A DNA stretch of 55,040 bases from Actinomycetota bacterium. Its GTDB lineage: Bacteria; Actinomycetota; Thermoleophilia; RBG-16-64-13. The stretch is taken from NCBI GenBank assembly GCA_012514635.1, contig JAAYZX010000081.1, forward strand, positions 1-55,040, given 5' to 3'. Position 1 is the stretch's first letter. Every line of letters starts with the position of its first letter. The translations under genes were made by a program, and so were the position numbers. Positions 1 through 8,546 of the stretch are shown piece by piece. The notes under the pieces are model-generated. The model did no database searches and was not told the DNA's origin. It saw nothing but the letters and a program-made list of their open reading frames with translations.

Positions 1-349
1 ACGGCTCCCCGGCCGGAGTCAGCCACACGCTCATGGGCCAGCCCCCTCGCCCGGTGAAGGCAACCACGGCCTGCATGTAGATGGAGTCAAGATCGGGGCG
101 CTCTTCGCGATCCACTTTGATACACACGTAGTTGGCGTTCATGAAGGCCGCAACGCCGGGGTCCGCGAACGATTCCCGTTCCATGACGTGACACCAGTGG
201 CAGGCTGCGTAGCCGATACTGAGGAAGATGGGCAGATTCTCAAGCTGTGCGCGTTCCAGCGCCTCGGGTCCCCACGGGTACCAATCGACGGGGTTGCCGG
301 CGTGTTGGAGCAGATAAGGGCTGGTTTCCAGGGCCAGACGGTTGGGCAT
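1..349 (-). CDS. DUF255 thioredoxin-fold protein (YyaL/SSP411-like), N-terminal part
   Basis: The visible N-terminal 116 residues read [20 protein letters not shown] followed by a VDWYPWG segment, a CHWCHVM motif and a [11 protein letters not shown] segment. This is the hallmark of the DUF255 family (YyaL, or spermatogenesis-associated protein 20), which has an N-terminal thioredoxin-like domain with a CxxC pair and, in full-length members (about 650-700 aa), a C-terminal six-hairpin glycosidase-like domain. Only the thioredoxin part is in the window; the rest lies beyond base 1. The ATG is preceded by GAGGGAG at good spacing. The cellular role of the family is poorly defined; a redox or sugar-epimerase-like role is only suggested by fold. 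The next minus-strand gene upstream is a HAD phosphatase 57 bases away. Confidence 0.9.
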   Translation of the reverse strand, partial: MPNRLALETSPYLLQHAGNPVDWYPWGPEALERAQLENLPIFLSIGYAACHWCHVMERESFADPGVAAFMNANYVCIKVDREERPDLDSIYMQAVVAFTGRGGWPMSVWLTPAGEP

Positions 350-406
350 GCGGCTCCCTCGAATGGGTTCTATCTAGTATCCCCCGGAGACCGATTGGCT
401 ATGCGT

Positions 407-1078
407 CTACTCCAAAACAGACGCCACCACCTCCGGAGTTATCCGACGAATGTCGTCCACCATGAGATCTGCCAGGCGACGATTTTCGTCGGCAGCAGAC
501 GGATGGACCGGCGGGACGGCGATGGTCCAGAGACCGGCGGCCTTGGCGGCGCGCAGACCGTCGGGAGCGTCTTCCACCGCAACGCTCTCGGCCGCGTGGA
601 CGCCCAGTCGGCGGCATGCATCAACGTAAACTTGAGGATCGGGCTTGCCTTTAAGTACCTCGTCCGCAGAGACGGTGGCTTCGAAGTATGGTGCCAGCCC
701 TCCATGCTCGAGTACCAGATCAATCACTTTGCGCGGCGATGCTGAAGCGAGCCCCACCTTGAAGTGCTGCGCCAGGAGTCTCACCGTGTCGACTGCTCCC
801 GGCATGAGTGGTAGATGGCGATGGTAGGACTCGATGATGCCGGCAATTATCCCATCGCGAACATCCTGCGCCGACATGGCGAGCCTGCACGTCTCCTTGA
901 ACCAAGACGACCACTCAGCGGAGTTGCTGCCGGCCATGGCTTCTTCAGGAGTGGGTGCGCGCCATGTGCCCCCTTGGCGGCGAACGAAGTTCGTGACCAC
1001 CTCTCCCCAGATGCGGTTGGAATCGATGAGCACACCGTCGAGGTCGAATACGATAGCGGTTATGGCGGTGGTAGGCAT
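407..1078 (-). CDS. HAD-IA family phosphatase (beta-phosphoglucomutase-like)
   Basis: A 223-residue HAD hydrolase. Motif I FDLDGVLID lies at residues 11-19 with nucleophile Asp12 and acid/base Asp14. A helical cap follows, then motif II (LASASPRK), the motif III lysine in GKPDPQVY and motif IV VAVEDAPDGLRAAKAAG. The layout and length match beta-phosphoglucomutase/phosphoglycolate-type members that act on small phosphorylated metabolites; the substrate cannot be told. The frame stays open 64 codons further upstream, but the ATG used here is chosen because GGAGAG precedes it and the domain begins directly after it. It is transcribed away from lepB, with a 134-bp divergent gap. Confidence 0.9.
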   Translation of the reverse strand: MPTTAITAIVFDLDGVLIDSNRIWGEVVTNFVRRQGGTWRAPTPEEAMAGSNSAEWSSWFKETCRLAMSAQDVRDGIIAGIIESYHRHLPLMPGAVDTVRLLAQHFKVGLASASPRKVIDLVLEHGGLAPYFEATVSADEVLKGKPDPQVYVDACRRLGVHAAESVAVEDAPDGLRAAKAAGLWTIAVPPVHPSAADENRRLADLMVDDIRRITPEVVASVLE

Positions 1079-1212
1079 GAATACTCTCCGTTGCCGGGTA
1101 TGTGGTGTGGTGGTTTTGGCAGGATTGTTTGGGCACAGCGGACGGTTGACCACCAAATAACAGTATATCGTGCTCAGGCAGGAGCGGGCCGGAGGGTGTA
1201 TCGTGAGTTGTC

Positions 1213-1899
1213 GTGAGTACGTCTGACGACAGAACGCCGCCGATTCGTCTGCCCGATGCGGGTACGTCATTGCCTGAAAGAACTCCCGTTCCCTTCGACG
1301 GCTCCGGCGCGGACGAGAGCGCTCAGAAGTCGGCTCGGGTTGAGCCTAACGCTCACGGCGGGACTAGGAAGGTCATGCACCCACTCATGAGGCGCGTGGG
1401 CGAGGTGGTGCTAATGGTGGCGGCCGCCTTTGGCCTGGCTATGCTTATCCAGGCCTTCGTGGTCAAGCCTTATGTGGTTCCCACCGGCTCTATGATCCCT
1501 GCCATACAGCTGAACGACCGTGTCCTTTGTGACCGCATCACCTTTCGCTTCCGAGCCCCGCGCGTGGGGGATGTCGTGGTTTTTGAGAACCCCATGCGGG
1601 GAGGAATCCCGCTGGTGAAGAGGGTGCTCGCCGTGGGTGGTCAGACGCTTGAGATCAACAAAGGTTACGTCTTTTTGGACGGAGATATGTTGGAGGAACC
1701 GTACATCGTTCCGGAGAGGCGTGGCATTTATACTTTGGAGGTGCCGATCCTAATTCCCGAAGAGGAACTGTGGATGATGGGAGACAATCGTATCGAGAGT
1801 GGGGACTCTCGCTATTTTGGTTCTATCCCGGTGGATTCCGTTTTGGGCCGGGCGTTCTTCACTTATTGGCCGCCGATGCACCTCGGCGCTTTGCGTTGA
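1213..1899 (+). CDS. lepB: Signal peptidase I
   Basis: Type I signal peptidase, 228 aa, which cleaves signal peptides from exported pre-proteins at the outer face of the membrane. A hydrophilic N-terminal tail of about 60 residues precedes one membrane helix (about 62-84). Box B VVPTGSM holds the catalytic Ser93, box D PLVKRVLAVGG holds the general-base Lys136, and box E is GDNRIESGDSR (190-200). Start is GTG; a GTG ten bases earlier soon hits a stop, and the GGAGGG nearby is rather far away, so the exact start is uncertain (Met55 is an alternative). The long cytoplasmic tail resembles actinobacterial enzymes. The last 41 bases overlap the end of the convergent epimerase gene. Confidence 0.95.
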   Translation: MSTSDDRTPPIRLPDAGTSLPERTPVPFDGSGADESAQKSARVEPNAHGGTRKVMHPLMRRVGEVVLMVAAAFGLAMLIQAFVVKPYVVPTGSMIPAIQLNDRVLCDRITFRFRAPRVGDVVVFENPMRGGIPLVKRVLAVGGQTLEINKGYVFLDGDMLEEPYIVPERRGIYTLEVPILIPEEELWMMGDNRIESGDSRYFGSIPVDSVLGRAFFTYWPPMHLGALR

Positions 1900-2962
1900 C
1901 CGGGATACGTCCGGTACGGCGGAACCAGCGTATCGTATCTTCCACTGTGTTATGTAGTGGGCGTGAACGGAATCCTAGTTCGCGTTCCGCCTTGTTGTGA
2001 GACATCTCACAGTTGGAGCGCAGTACGTCCATGGAATAGCTGGTGAAGAGGGGTTGCTGGCCCACCACCCGGTAATAGTAAGGGGAGAGGAAGCCGACGG
2101 TCCGTGCCAGGCGCGGAGGGATGCGCGTGCGTGGCGGGGTAACGCCTGTCATTTTGGCGGCGAGCTCCAGGAAGTCGTACACAGGCACTATATGACCGGC
2201 CATGATGTAGCCTTCTCCGGAGAGACCGTGGTCGGCGGCGGCCAACAGGCCGGCCGCCACATCGCGCACATCTACGAAGTTGTATGCGCCGTCTACATAA
2301 GCCTTGAGACCGCCGCCGGCCACCTCCAGGATCAGGCGTCCCATCTCAGAGGGCCTGTAGTCGTACGGGCCGATGATGCCTGACGGGTAGCAGACGACCA
2401 GGTCAAGCCCTCGCTTCCACTGTTCGCGCAGAGCAAGGGTGGCGGCTGCCTTGGAAGCCGCGTAATCTCCCAGCACGCGCTCTGGATCTATGGGCGTGTC
2501 TTCAGTTATGCACTCACCATGCGGCGGCTCCACAAAGGCATGCACCGAACTGGTATAGATGAGGCGACGGACCCGTTGCTGCAGGCAGGCGCCGGCCACG
2601 TTCTTGGTACCCTCCACATTGACCGCCCAGAGTAGGCGGCGCATGCCTGCCGAAATGGTGACGATGCCGCCTAGGTGATACACGATATCGACTCCCTGTA
2701 AAGCCAATACGAGAGAGCCGAGGTCGCGAACGTCTGCAGTGAACATCTCAACATCCATCCCAGCGAGAGGGGTGGTGTCCTCTCCGGGGGGGATCAAGGC
2801 GCGCACCCTCACTCCGCGGGTTAACAGCTCACGCACCAGCACGTTGCCCAAGTGTCCGGTGGCGCCGGTGACCGCGACCACATTGCGCCCGGTGGTGGGA
2901 CGGGACGAGACGGCCATCGGGTCAACCGCATTTGCGGGCAAGGTGTCACCACTTACGTGCAT
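1859..2962 (-). CDS. NAD-dependent epimerase/dehydratase (extended SDR)
   Basis: Extended short-chain dehydrogenase, about 367 aa. The Rossmann motif TGATGHLGN sits near the N terminus, followed by DVRD, a YHLGG stretch and the active-site region TSSVHAF...DYAASKAAA, where the Tyr-x3-Ala-Lys variant YAASK provides the catalytic Tyr and Lys. The family oxidises or epimerises nucleotide sugars or reduces aldehydes/steroid-like ketones; the close layout is dihydroflavonol-4-reductase-like, substrate unknown. The ATG chosen has no Shine-Dalgarno but has TACAAT six bases before it, as in leaderless genes; an ATG at 2917 is the alternative and would still keep the dinucleotide fold. Its 3' end overlaps lepB by 41 bp on the opposite strand. 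Confidence 0.85.
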   Translation of the reverse strand: MHVSGDTLPANAVDPMAVSSRPTTGRNVVAVTGATGHLGNVLVRELLTRGVRVRALIPPGEDTTPLAGMDVEMFTADVRDLGSLVLALQGVDIVYHLGGIVTISAGMRRLLWAVNVEGTKNVAGACLQQRVRRLIYTSSVHAFVEPPHGECITEDTPIDPERVLGDYAASKAAATLALREQWKRGLDLVVCYPSGIIGPYDYRPSEMGRLILEVAGGGLKAYVDGAYNFVDVRDVAAGLLAAADHGLSGEGYIMAGHIVPVYDFLELAAKMTGVTPPRTRIPPRLARTVGFLSPYYYRVVGQQPLFTSYSMDVLRSNCEMSHNKAERELGFRSRPLHNTVEDTIRWFRRTGRIPVNAKRRGASAANK

Positions 2963-2968
2963 ATCTTG

Positions 2969-2974
2969 ATTGTA
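2969..2974 (-). promoter_or_regulatory. Candidate -10 box for leaderless epimerase mRNA
   Basis: TACAAT lies exactly six bases upstream of the ATG at 2962, so transcription would start at or next to the start codon. There is no Shine-Dalgarno. No convincing -35 hexamer is seen at 16-18 bp spacing, which is usual for weak TANNNT-type promoters in actinobacteria. Confidence 0.4.
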
Positions 2975-3078
2975 ACGTGTCGGCCGACTCGGGGGAGTGG
3001 CCATTAACCGGCTCGTGTGGAACACCCACCAAGTCTGCACTACCGGCGGAGGCCTCTCTCGTGCTACGCTTCATACTC

Positions 3079-3915
3079 ATGAGTACGCCCGCCTCTCTGA
3101 AATTTCTGGGTACGGGTGGGGCCAGGTTTGTGGTTGCGCGTCAATTGCGGGCTTCGGGTGGCACGGTTATAAGTGCCGGAGAAGTCACGCTTATACTAGA
3201 TCCCGGTCCCGGTACGTTGGTGCGATGTGCCCGATCGCGCCCGCCGGTGGATGTCACCTCACTGAACGGCGTGGTGCTGACACATGCACATATTGATCAC
3301 AGCAACGATATCAATATACTAGTGGATGCCCTCACCGGCGGCGGATTGTGGCGTCGAGGGCTATTGTTCGCTCCTCTCGAGTGCCTCGAAGGTGAAAACG
3401 CGGTTGTACTACGCTACCTGCGCCCCTTCCTAGACGATGTGGTGGTCTTGGAACCCGAAACCGACTATGTTGTGGGCGATTTGAAGTTTCGTACATCGTT
3501 GCCCCACCGTCATGGGGTAGACCGTGAGGTAGAGACATACGGTGTGAAATTTAGGCTTGATGGTAAGACCGTCTCTTTTATGGTCGATACGGCCTATTTT
3601 GACGGCTTGGTTGAAGGGTATGCGGACAGCGATGTGCTTGTGATGAATGTGGTTCGCCATCTGGCGACGCATAATCCTGGTGTGCGGCACTTGTCTTCAG
3701 TAGATGCTGAAGTACTTCTTGAGCAGATAAGACCGTCGCGGGCAATCCTCACCCACTTCGGCCCAACGATGTTGAAGGCTAAACCTTGGGTAGTGGCGGA
3801 ACAGATGACGACACGATTGGGGCTGCCGGTGATGGCTGCGACGGATGGAATGATGTTTGATGTGGTGAAGTCGGTTGCTCCGATCTTGGGTTCGGGGCGG
3901 GGAGGTGAGGGGTGA
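3079..3915 (+). CDS. MBL-fold metallo-hydrolase
   Basis: A 278-residue metallo-beta-lactamase-fold protein. The metal-binding motif THAHIDHSND supplies His69, His71, Asp73 and His74; further candidate ligands are the LPHRHGV histidines, DTAYFDG and LTHFGP near the C terminus. The N-terminal LKFLGTGGARF resembles the RNase Z/PhnP/cyclic-phosphodiesterase branch, so hydrolysis of a phosphodiester is plausible but unproven. The open frame extends about 49 codons upstream; the ATG before STPASLKFLGTGG is preferred because the fold starts there. No Shine-Dalgarno precedes it, but CATACT and TACGCT lie just upstream, so it may be leaderless or nearly so. Its stop overlaps the start of the acyl-CoA ligase by four bases. 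Confidence 0.88.
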   Translation: MSTPASLKFLGTGGARFVVARQLRASGGTVISAGEVTLILDPGPGTLVRCARSRPPVDVTSLNGVVLTHAHIDHSNDINILVDALTGGGLWRRGLLFAPLECLEGENAVVLRYLRPFLDDVVVLEPETDYVVGDLKFRTSLPHRHGVDREVETYGVKFRLDGKTVSFMVDTAYFDGLVEGYADSDVLVMNVVRHLATHNPGVRHLSSVDAEVLLEQIRPSRAILTHFGPTMLKAKPWVVAEQMTTRLGLPVMAATDGMMFDVVKSVAPILGSGRGGEG

Positions 3916-5519
3916 AGTCAGTCAACTGCTCGTGGTGGGTGCAGCGATGGGCGGAACTGTATCCGTATAAGGCTGCACTAATAGTGGACCATGTTCCCAT
4001 AACCTACCGCGAGTTGAACATTCGCACCAACCGCACCGCGAGTTGGTTGCAGGATACGGGCATAGAGAAGGGAGACCGGGTCGCCGTGCTCCTGGATAAC
4101 TGCCCTGAGTTCATCGAATTGTACCTTGCCTGCGCTCGGCTGGGCGCCATCTTTGTCCCCCTCAACTTCAGGTTGACTGCTGGGGAGCTGGATTACCTCA
4201 TTCGCAACTGCCGTCCTCGTCTGTTTGTTTTCGGCGAGAGCGTACGCACCGCCGTGGACCAGCTCGATCTTTGCGCGTACCGGCCTCCTCTGCAGGCAGC
4301 GATCGTGCGTGATGGTATTTATCCTGCGATGGGGCAGGTGCCGTCGCATCACAGCGACAAGGAGGCGGGAACAGAAACCAACGGCGCCACCTTCATCTTC
4401 GATTATCATCGTGAGACGGCGGAGTGCAGTGGCCGGCAGCCCGCCCTCACGCCGTCATTGGCTCCGACGGATCTCAATGAGGCGCAGGTCATCATGTACA
4501 CGTCCGGTACTACCGGTTGGCCTAAGGGCGCTGTTCTCACGCATGCCAAGACCTTCTTCAACTGCCTCAACGCGGACATTTTTTTCGAGCTTAGTTTTCA
4601 CGACATCATGCTGGTAGTGCTGCCACTTTTCCATTCCGGTGGGCTGTTCATCCAGACGTCGCCCTGCCTGTACAAGGGAGCGACATTGGTACTACATCGC
4701 CATTTCGATCCCGTGGCCGCATACGAGGATATCGAGCGCTATCAGGTCACAAAGTTTCTTGGAGTGCCCACTGTCTATCGTTCGCTGTTCAAAGTGGAGG
4801 CGGAGGGCCGGGCAGAGCTGACGTCACTGCGGGTTTGTGCCATCGGAGGCGAGAAGCTAACTCCCGAGACGCTGGTCGAGTGCTGGAATAACGGTTTCCC
4901 GGTGCGCCAGGTCATGGGACAGACGGAGACCTCAATCCTCCTATGGTCTTCCGAGCAGGAAGTTCACGACCGGCCCGGCTCGGTAGGGCGGCCTGTATTT
5001 CACGCTGAGGTGGATGTGTGGAATGACCAAGGCATGCCTGTGGCTACGGATGAGGTGGGCGAGATCGTGGTACGCGGCAGCGTGTTGATGAAAGAATACT
5101 GGCAGGAACCTGCGCAGACTGAGTGGGTATTGCGTGGAGGATGGCTGCATACCGGAGATCTCGCGCGTCGGGACCGCGATGGCTATTATTATCTGGTGGA
5201 TCGAGCCAAAGATATGTACATCTCCGGTGGTGAGAATGTTTATCCGGCCGAAGTGGAACGGGTACTGGCTCAGCATCCGGCGGTCCACGAGGTGGCCATC
5301 ATTGGCGTAGCCGATGATACGTGGGGTGAAGTGGGCCACGCCTTCATCATCTCCACGGACGGACACAATGCGCCGTGCCCAGAAGAACTGGCGGCTTGGA
5401 CTCGCCGGCATTTGGCCGGCTATAAGGTTCCGCGCCATTTCACATTCTGCGACGATTTCCCTCGTACGGCTTTAGGCAAAGTCCGCAAGTTCATGCTCAA
5501 GCAGATGCTGCAGGAGTGA
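3912..5519 (+). CDS. AMP-dependent acyl-CoA synthetase/ligase
   Basis: ANL-superfamily adenylating enzyme, 535 aa, the full family length. The phosphate loop YTSGTTGWPKG, the GGEKLTPE region, the adenine-binding QTETS, the hinge-region GWLHTGDLARRDRDGYYY with DRAKDMYISGGENVYP, and the C-terminal catalytic lysine in ALGKVRKF are all present. It activates a carboxylic acid to acyl-AMP and then acyl-CoA; the pattern fits medium/long-chain fatty acid or aryl-acid CoA ligases. A stretch of about 40 residues after residue 130 is poorly conserved. The GTG start overlaps the upstream TGA and is preceded by GGAGGTGAGG, so it is translationally coupled to the MBL protein. Confidence 0.93.
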   Translation: MKSVNCSWWVQRWAELYPYKAALIVDHVPITYRELNIRTNRTASWLQDTGIEKGDRVAVLLDNCPEFIELYLACARLGAIFVPLNFRLTAGELDYLIRNCRPRLFVFGESVRTAVDQLDLCAYRPPLQAAIVRDGIYPAMGQVPSHHSDKEAGTETNGATFIFDYHRETAECSGRQPALTPSLAPTDLNEAQVIMYTSGTTGWPKGAVLTHAKTFFNCLNADIFFELSFHDIMLVVLPLFHSGGLFIQTSPCLYKGATLVLHRHFDPVAAYEDIERYQVTKFLGVPTVYRSLFKVEAEGRAELTSLRVCAIGGEKLTPETLVECWNNGFPVRQVMGQTETSILLWSSEQEVHDRPGSVGRPVFHAEVDVWNDQGMPVATDEVGEIVVRGSVLMKEYWQEPAQTEWVLRGGWLHTGDLARRDRDGYYYLVDRAKDMYISGGENVYPAEVERVLAQHPAVHEVAIIGVADDTWGEVGHAFIISTDGHNAPCPEELAAWTRRHLAGYKVPRHFTFCDDFPRTALGKVRKFMLKQMLQE

Positions 5520-5523
5520 GCCG

Positions 5524-7320
5524 GTGGAGCGACGGTTTCGTCCCAGTGTAACCCCCCCTAACCTGGAGAGGCGATGGGCGGCCGCGCAGTGTGCCCTCGG
5601 CCGGGTGACTCCAGACATGGTGCTGGCAAACGGAGTGATCTTTAATAGCGTTACGGGCGAATTTATTTCTAACCTGAACGTTTGGATCAAAGAGGGGCTG
5701 GTGGCGCGGGTCACGGAGGAGAGTGCGAAGGCAGAGTTCCGGGTGGATCTCAATGGTATGGTGGTCATACCAGGATTGCTGGACACGCATACCCATGTGT
5801 ATGGCCAGACCGGTGTGGATGAATTCGTTCGTTACGTCCTCCCTACGGGTGTTACCACGGTGGTAGCAGAGACCGACGAGCTCCCCCGCATCATCGGCCG
5901 CGCCGGCTATGAACTGATCGCGGAGCAGATTGCAGCTCAACCTCTGCGTTTCTACTATACGCTTGCTCCGCTCTCTGGACTGACTCCTGAGGAGGAGGCT
6001 GCGTCTCCTGGTGTTGCTGAAATTGCGGATCTCCTGGCCGACCCACGTTGCGTGGGTTTGGGAGAAGCGTATTGGAACATCGCACTTCTGGACGATGGCC
6101 AAGGAGCGCGGGTGCGCGAACTGATGGCTGCAGTCGTGGCCATGGGAAAAAGGGCTGAAGGTCATACCGCCGGCGCTCGCGACGATCGCTTACAGGCCTA
6201 CATCGCTTTGGGACCGTCGTCTTGCCACGAGCCCATCACGGAGGCACAGGTTCTGGATCGGCTGCGTCTAGGATTGTGGACCATGGTGCGCCAAGGTGGG
6301 GTGCGCAAGGAACTTGATGCGGTGGCGCCTGTCTTTTTCAGCGATATCGATCTGCGGCGCTTGGTGCTGGTAACGGATGGCCAGTATCCTCGTGGCTTCC
6401 TCGATGAAGGGTATCTCGACGGAGCGGTGAGGACGGCCTTGGCGATGGGAATACCGCCTGCGCGTGTGTATCAGTCGGTTACTATCAATGCGGCAGAACA
6501 CTTTGGATTGGGAAGTATGCTGGGATCGTTTTCGCCGGGAGCATACGCGGACGCTGTAGTCATCCCTTCGCCGGACGATTATTGGCCACAGGCTATTTTC
6601 TGCGAAGGGCGCATGATCTATGAGGATGGTCGGGCGCTGGTGGATCCGCAACCGGTGTCGTATCCGCCCGAGTTTCTGGACACGGTCAAGACGACCGACG
6701 ATTGGGAAGGCGGCGGCGCCCAGCTGTGGGCGCCGCCGCCCGGCGTTCCTCTGCGGGCACTGGAACTGGTGAGCCGTCTGGTCGCCAAAGAGGCGATCCT
6801 AGACCCCAAGGCCCTGCCTTCGTCGCCGACGGCTGCCGATGACGGCCTCTTGGGGTTGGGTGAGGACGTGCTTGCTTTGCTGGCCGTGGATCGCCTCCGT
6901 CGTCGCGGTGCCTTTTGGGGGCTCATCAAGGGATTCGGTTTGAAGCGAGGGGCGTGTGGCACCACTATCTGCTGGGATACGGCTGATCTGCTTGCCGTGG
7001 GCTGCGATCGCAAGTCCATGCGCACTGTGGTGCGGCGCCTCAGTGAGACAGGTGGGGGCATCGTTTATGCGGTGGAGGGTCAGGTGGTGGCCGAGCTGGT
7101 GGCTCCCTTCTGTGGAATCGTTTCTCTTGAGCCGATGAGAGAGGTAGCTGAGGCTATGGAAGAGGTAGAGCGGGCGCTGGCTGCTGCCGGAGTGCCCTGG
7201 GAGAATCCTTTGCTTACGTTGAGCACACTTGCCACTGCGGCTATACCTTTCTTTCGTATCACCCACCGCGGCTACCTGCGGGTGACCGATCGTGCGCTGC
7301 TGCCTCTGGAAGTGTCGTGA
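5524..7320 (+). CDS. Adenine deaminase-like amidohydrolase
   Basis: Amidohydrolase-superfamily protein of 598 aa with the two-domain plan of adenine deaminase (Ade). The metal site begins with GLLDTHTHVYGQ (His89, His91). GHTAGARDDRLQAYIALG and the SSCHEPIT segment correspond to the conserved HxxG and HE regions of Ade, and LVTDGQYPRGFLDEGY to the TDD metal-ligand region, here Thr-Asp-Gly instead of the usual Thr-Asp-Asp. The C-terminal ~170 residues match the Ade C-terminal domain. Adenine deaminases convert adenine to hypoxanthine with Mn/Fe; because the second acidic residue differs, the substrate may differ too. GTG start, four bases after the ligase stop. A perfect 14-bp inverted repeat lies in the interdomain linker. 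Confidence 0.82.
   Translation: MERRFRPSVTPPNLERRWAAAQCALGRVTPDMVLANGVIFNSVTGEFISNLNVWIKEGLVARVTEESAKAEFRVDLNGMVVIPGLLDTHTHVYGQTGVDEFVRYVLPTGVTTVVAETDELPRIIGRAGYELIAEQIAAQPLRFYYTLAPLSGLTPEEEAASPGVAEIADLLADPRCVGLGEAYWNIALLDDGQGARVRELMAAVVAMGKRAEGHTAGARDDRLQAYIALGPSSCHEPITEAQVLDRLRLGLWTMVRQGGVRKELDAVAPVFFSDIDLRRLVLVTDGQYPRGFLDEGYLDGAVRTALAMGIPPARVYQSVTINAAEHFGLGSMLGSFSPGAYADAVVIPSPDDYWPQAIFCEGRMIYEDGRALVDPQPVSYPPEFLDTVKTTDDWEGGGAQLWAPPPGVPLRALELVSRLVAKEAILDPKALPSSPTAADDGLLGLGEDVLALLAVDRLRRRGAFWGLIKGFGLKRGACGTTICWDTADLLAVGCDRKSMRTVVRRLSETGGGIVYAVEGQVVAELVAPFCGIVSLEPMREVAEAMEEVERALAAAGVPWENPLLTLSTLATAAIPFFRITHRGYLRVTDRALLPLEVS
6709..6740. repeat. Perfect 14-bp GC-rich inverted repeat inside a gene
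   Basis: Left arm GGCGGCGGCGCCCA, four-base loop GCTG, right arm the exact reverse complement. It encodes a Gly/Ala/Pro linker (EGGGAQLWAPPPG) between the two domains of the amidohydrolase. No T-run follows, so it is not a standard terminator. Confidence 0.85.
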
Positions 7321-7384
7321 TCTGAAGGTCGGCAGGAGGGTCTGCGGTAGGTCTGCGGTGGGTCCGTGTTGATGTGGGTGTTGT

Positions 7385-8125
7385 GTGAGGTGGAGCATTC
7401 AGCCGGCTGAACTGCATTCTTGGGACCTCACTCCTCGCGAGGCGATAGAGCTGCAGCGACGGCTGGGCTCTCGGTTGGTGGTGAGATCTCTGCGAGAGCC
7501 GATACGCTTGGTTGCCGGTGTAGACGTGCATGTACCGGCATCTAGATCGTCGACCGCGGCGACGTGTGCGGAATCGTCCTCGTGCTCCCACGCCCCCCGC
7601 GGATACGCTACGGCAGCGGCAGTTGTACTCTCATATCCTGAGCTCGAGCCGGTGGAGACGGCCTCCGCCTCTGTGACGGTATCTTTCCCTTATATTCCTG
7701 GACTTCTGTCGTTTCGGGAGCTACCGCCTGTGCTGAATGCTCTTGGAAAGCTGGCGTCTCGGCCGGATCTGATTCTCTGCGACGGCCAAGGGTATGCGCA
7801 CCCCCGCCGCTTCGGTTTGGCGTGTCATTTGGGAGTGCTGACAGGGATCCCCACGGTGGGGGTGGCCAAGACCCTGCTCATAGGGAAACACGAGCCTCTC
7901 GATGCCTCCCGAGGCTCATGGGTGCCACTAATGGATGGCGAGGAAGTGATAGGCGCTGCGGTTCGTACACGAAGAGGTGTGCGGCCGGTGTATGTATCTG
8001 TAGGCCATCTCGTGGATCTGGACACGGCGGTTGAGTGGACGCTACGGTGTGCTCCCCATTATCGTTTGCCGGAAACGACTCGTTGGGCTCATAAGGTTGC
8101 GGGAGAAGTGGGCCGGGTACCATAG
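7385..8125 (+). CDS. nfi: Endonuclease V (deoxyinosine 3'-endonuclease)
   Basis: DNA repair nuclease of 246 aa that nicks DNA one base 3' of deoxyinosine and other deaminated bases. Catalytic acids are in place: Asp47 in VAGVDVH, Glu112 in FRELPP and Asp133 in [24 protein letters not shown], the [10 protein letters not shown] segment and [12 protein letters not shown] are all family signatures. The N-terminal strand has an extra Ser/Ala/Cys-rich stretch of about 20 residues just after Asp47, between two strands that are directly joined in the Escherichia coli enzyme. GTG start with only a weak Shine-Dalgarno. It lies 64 bases after the adenine-deaminase-like gene, on the same strand. Confidence 0.95.
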   Translation: MRWSIQPAELHSWDLTPREAIELQRRLGSRLVVRSLREPIRLVAGVDVHVPASRSSTAATCAESSSCSHAPRGYATAAAVVLSYPELEPVETASASVTVSFPYIPGLLSFRELPPVLNALGKLASRPDLILCDGQGYAHPRRFGLACHLGVLTGIPTVGVAKTLLIGKHEPLDASRGSWVPLMDGEEVIGAAVRTRRGVRPVYVSVGHLVDLDTAVEWTLRCAPHYRLPETTRWAHKVAGEVGRVP

Positions 8126-8160
8126 GGGAACGAGGGAACACTTTACGGACGGAGGTCTTC

Positions 8161-8499
8161 ATGAATGAGAATTTGATCGGTGTTCCGGTGACGCTGGCGG
8201 ATGTCGTGGAGATGCAGGCGGGTGCGGTTGTCAGCCGCGAAATCGTGCGGGCGGAACAGGGAACCGTCACAGCGTTTGCGTTTGATGCGGGCCAGGGGCT
8301 CAGCGAACACACCGCCCCCTTCGATGCCATGGTAGTGGCGCTGGAGGGAGAGGTGGAGATCACCATTGCCGGAATGGCCCACCGGGTGGTCGCCGGTCAG
8401 ATGCTCATCATGCCTGCCGGGAAGCCTCATGCTTTGCTTGCCGTCACTCCTTTTAAGATGCTGCTGGTGCTGATAAGGACACAGAGTCAGGAAGCTTGA
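8161..8499 (+). CDS. Small cupin-domain protein
   Basis: A 112-residue single-domain cupin. Motif 1 is GQGLSEHTAPFDAMVVALEG, with the usual first-histidine pair reduced to one His plus Asp. Motif 2 is PAGKPHALLAV, with one His. Such small beta-barrels bind a metal or small ligand and often act as sugar or metabolite isomerases or sensors; function here is unknown. The ATG follows GGAGG at ideal spacing. It probably sits at the end of the plus-strand run after nfi, and the 47-bp gap to the convergent HAD-AIRS gene holds no clear terminator. Confidence 0.85.
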   Translation: MNENLIGVPVTLADVVEMQAGAVVSREIVRAEQGTVTAFAFDAGQGLSEHTAPFDAMVVALEGEVEITIAGMAHRVVAGQMLIMPAGKPHALLAVTPFKMLLVLIRTQSQEA

Positions 8500-8546
8500 A
8501 GAAGTCGGAGGTTTAGAGCTTTCGAGAGGGTACGGCGACGGTCTTT

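Noticed and set aside
1146-1169. TTGACC followed by TATATC upstream of lepB
   Set aside because: The spacer is only 12 bp, too short for a sigma-70-type promoter.
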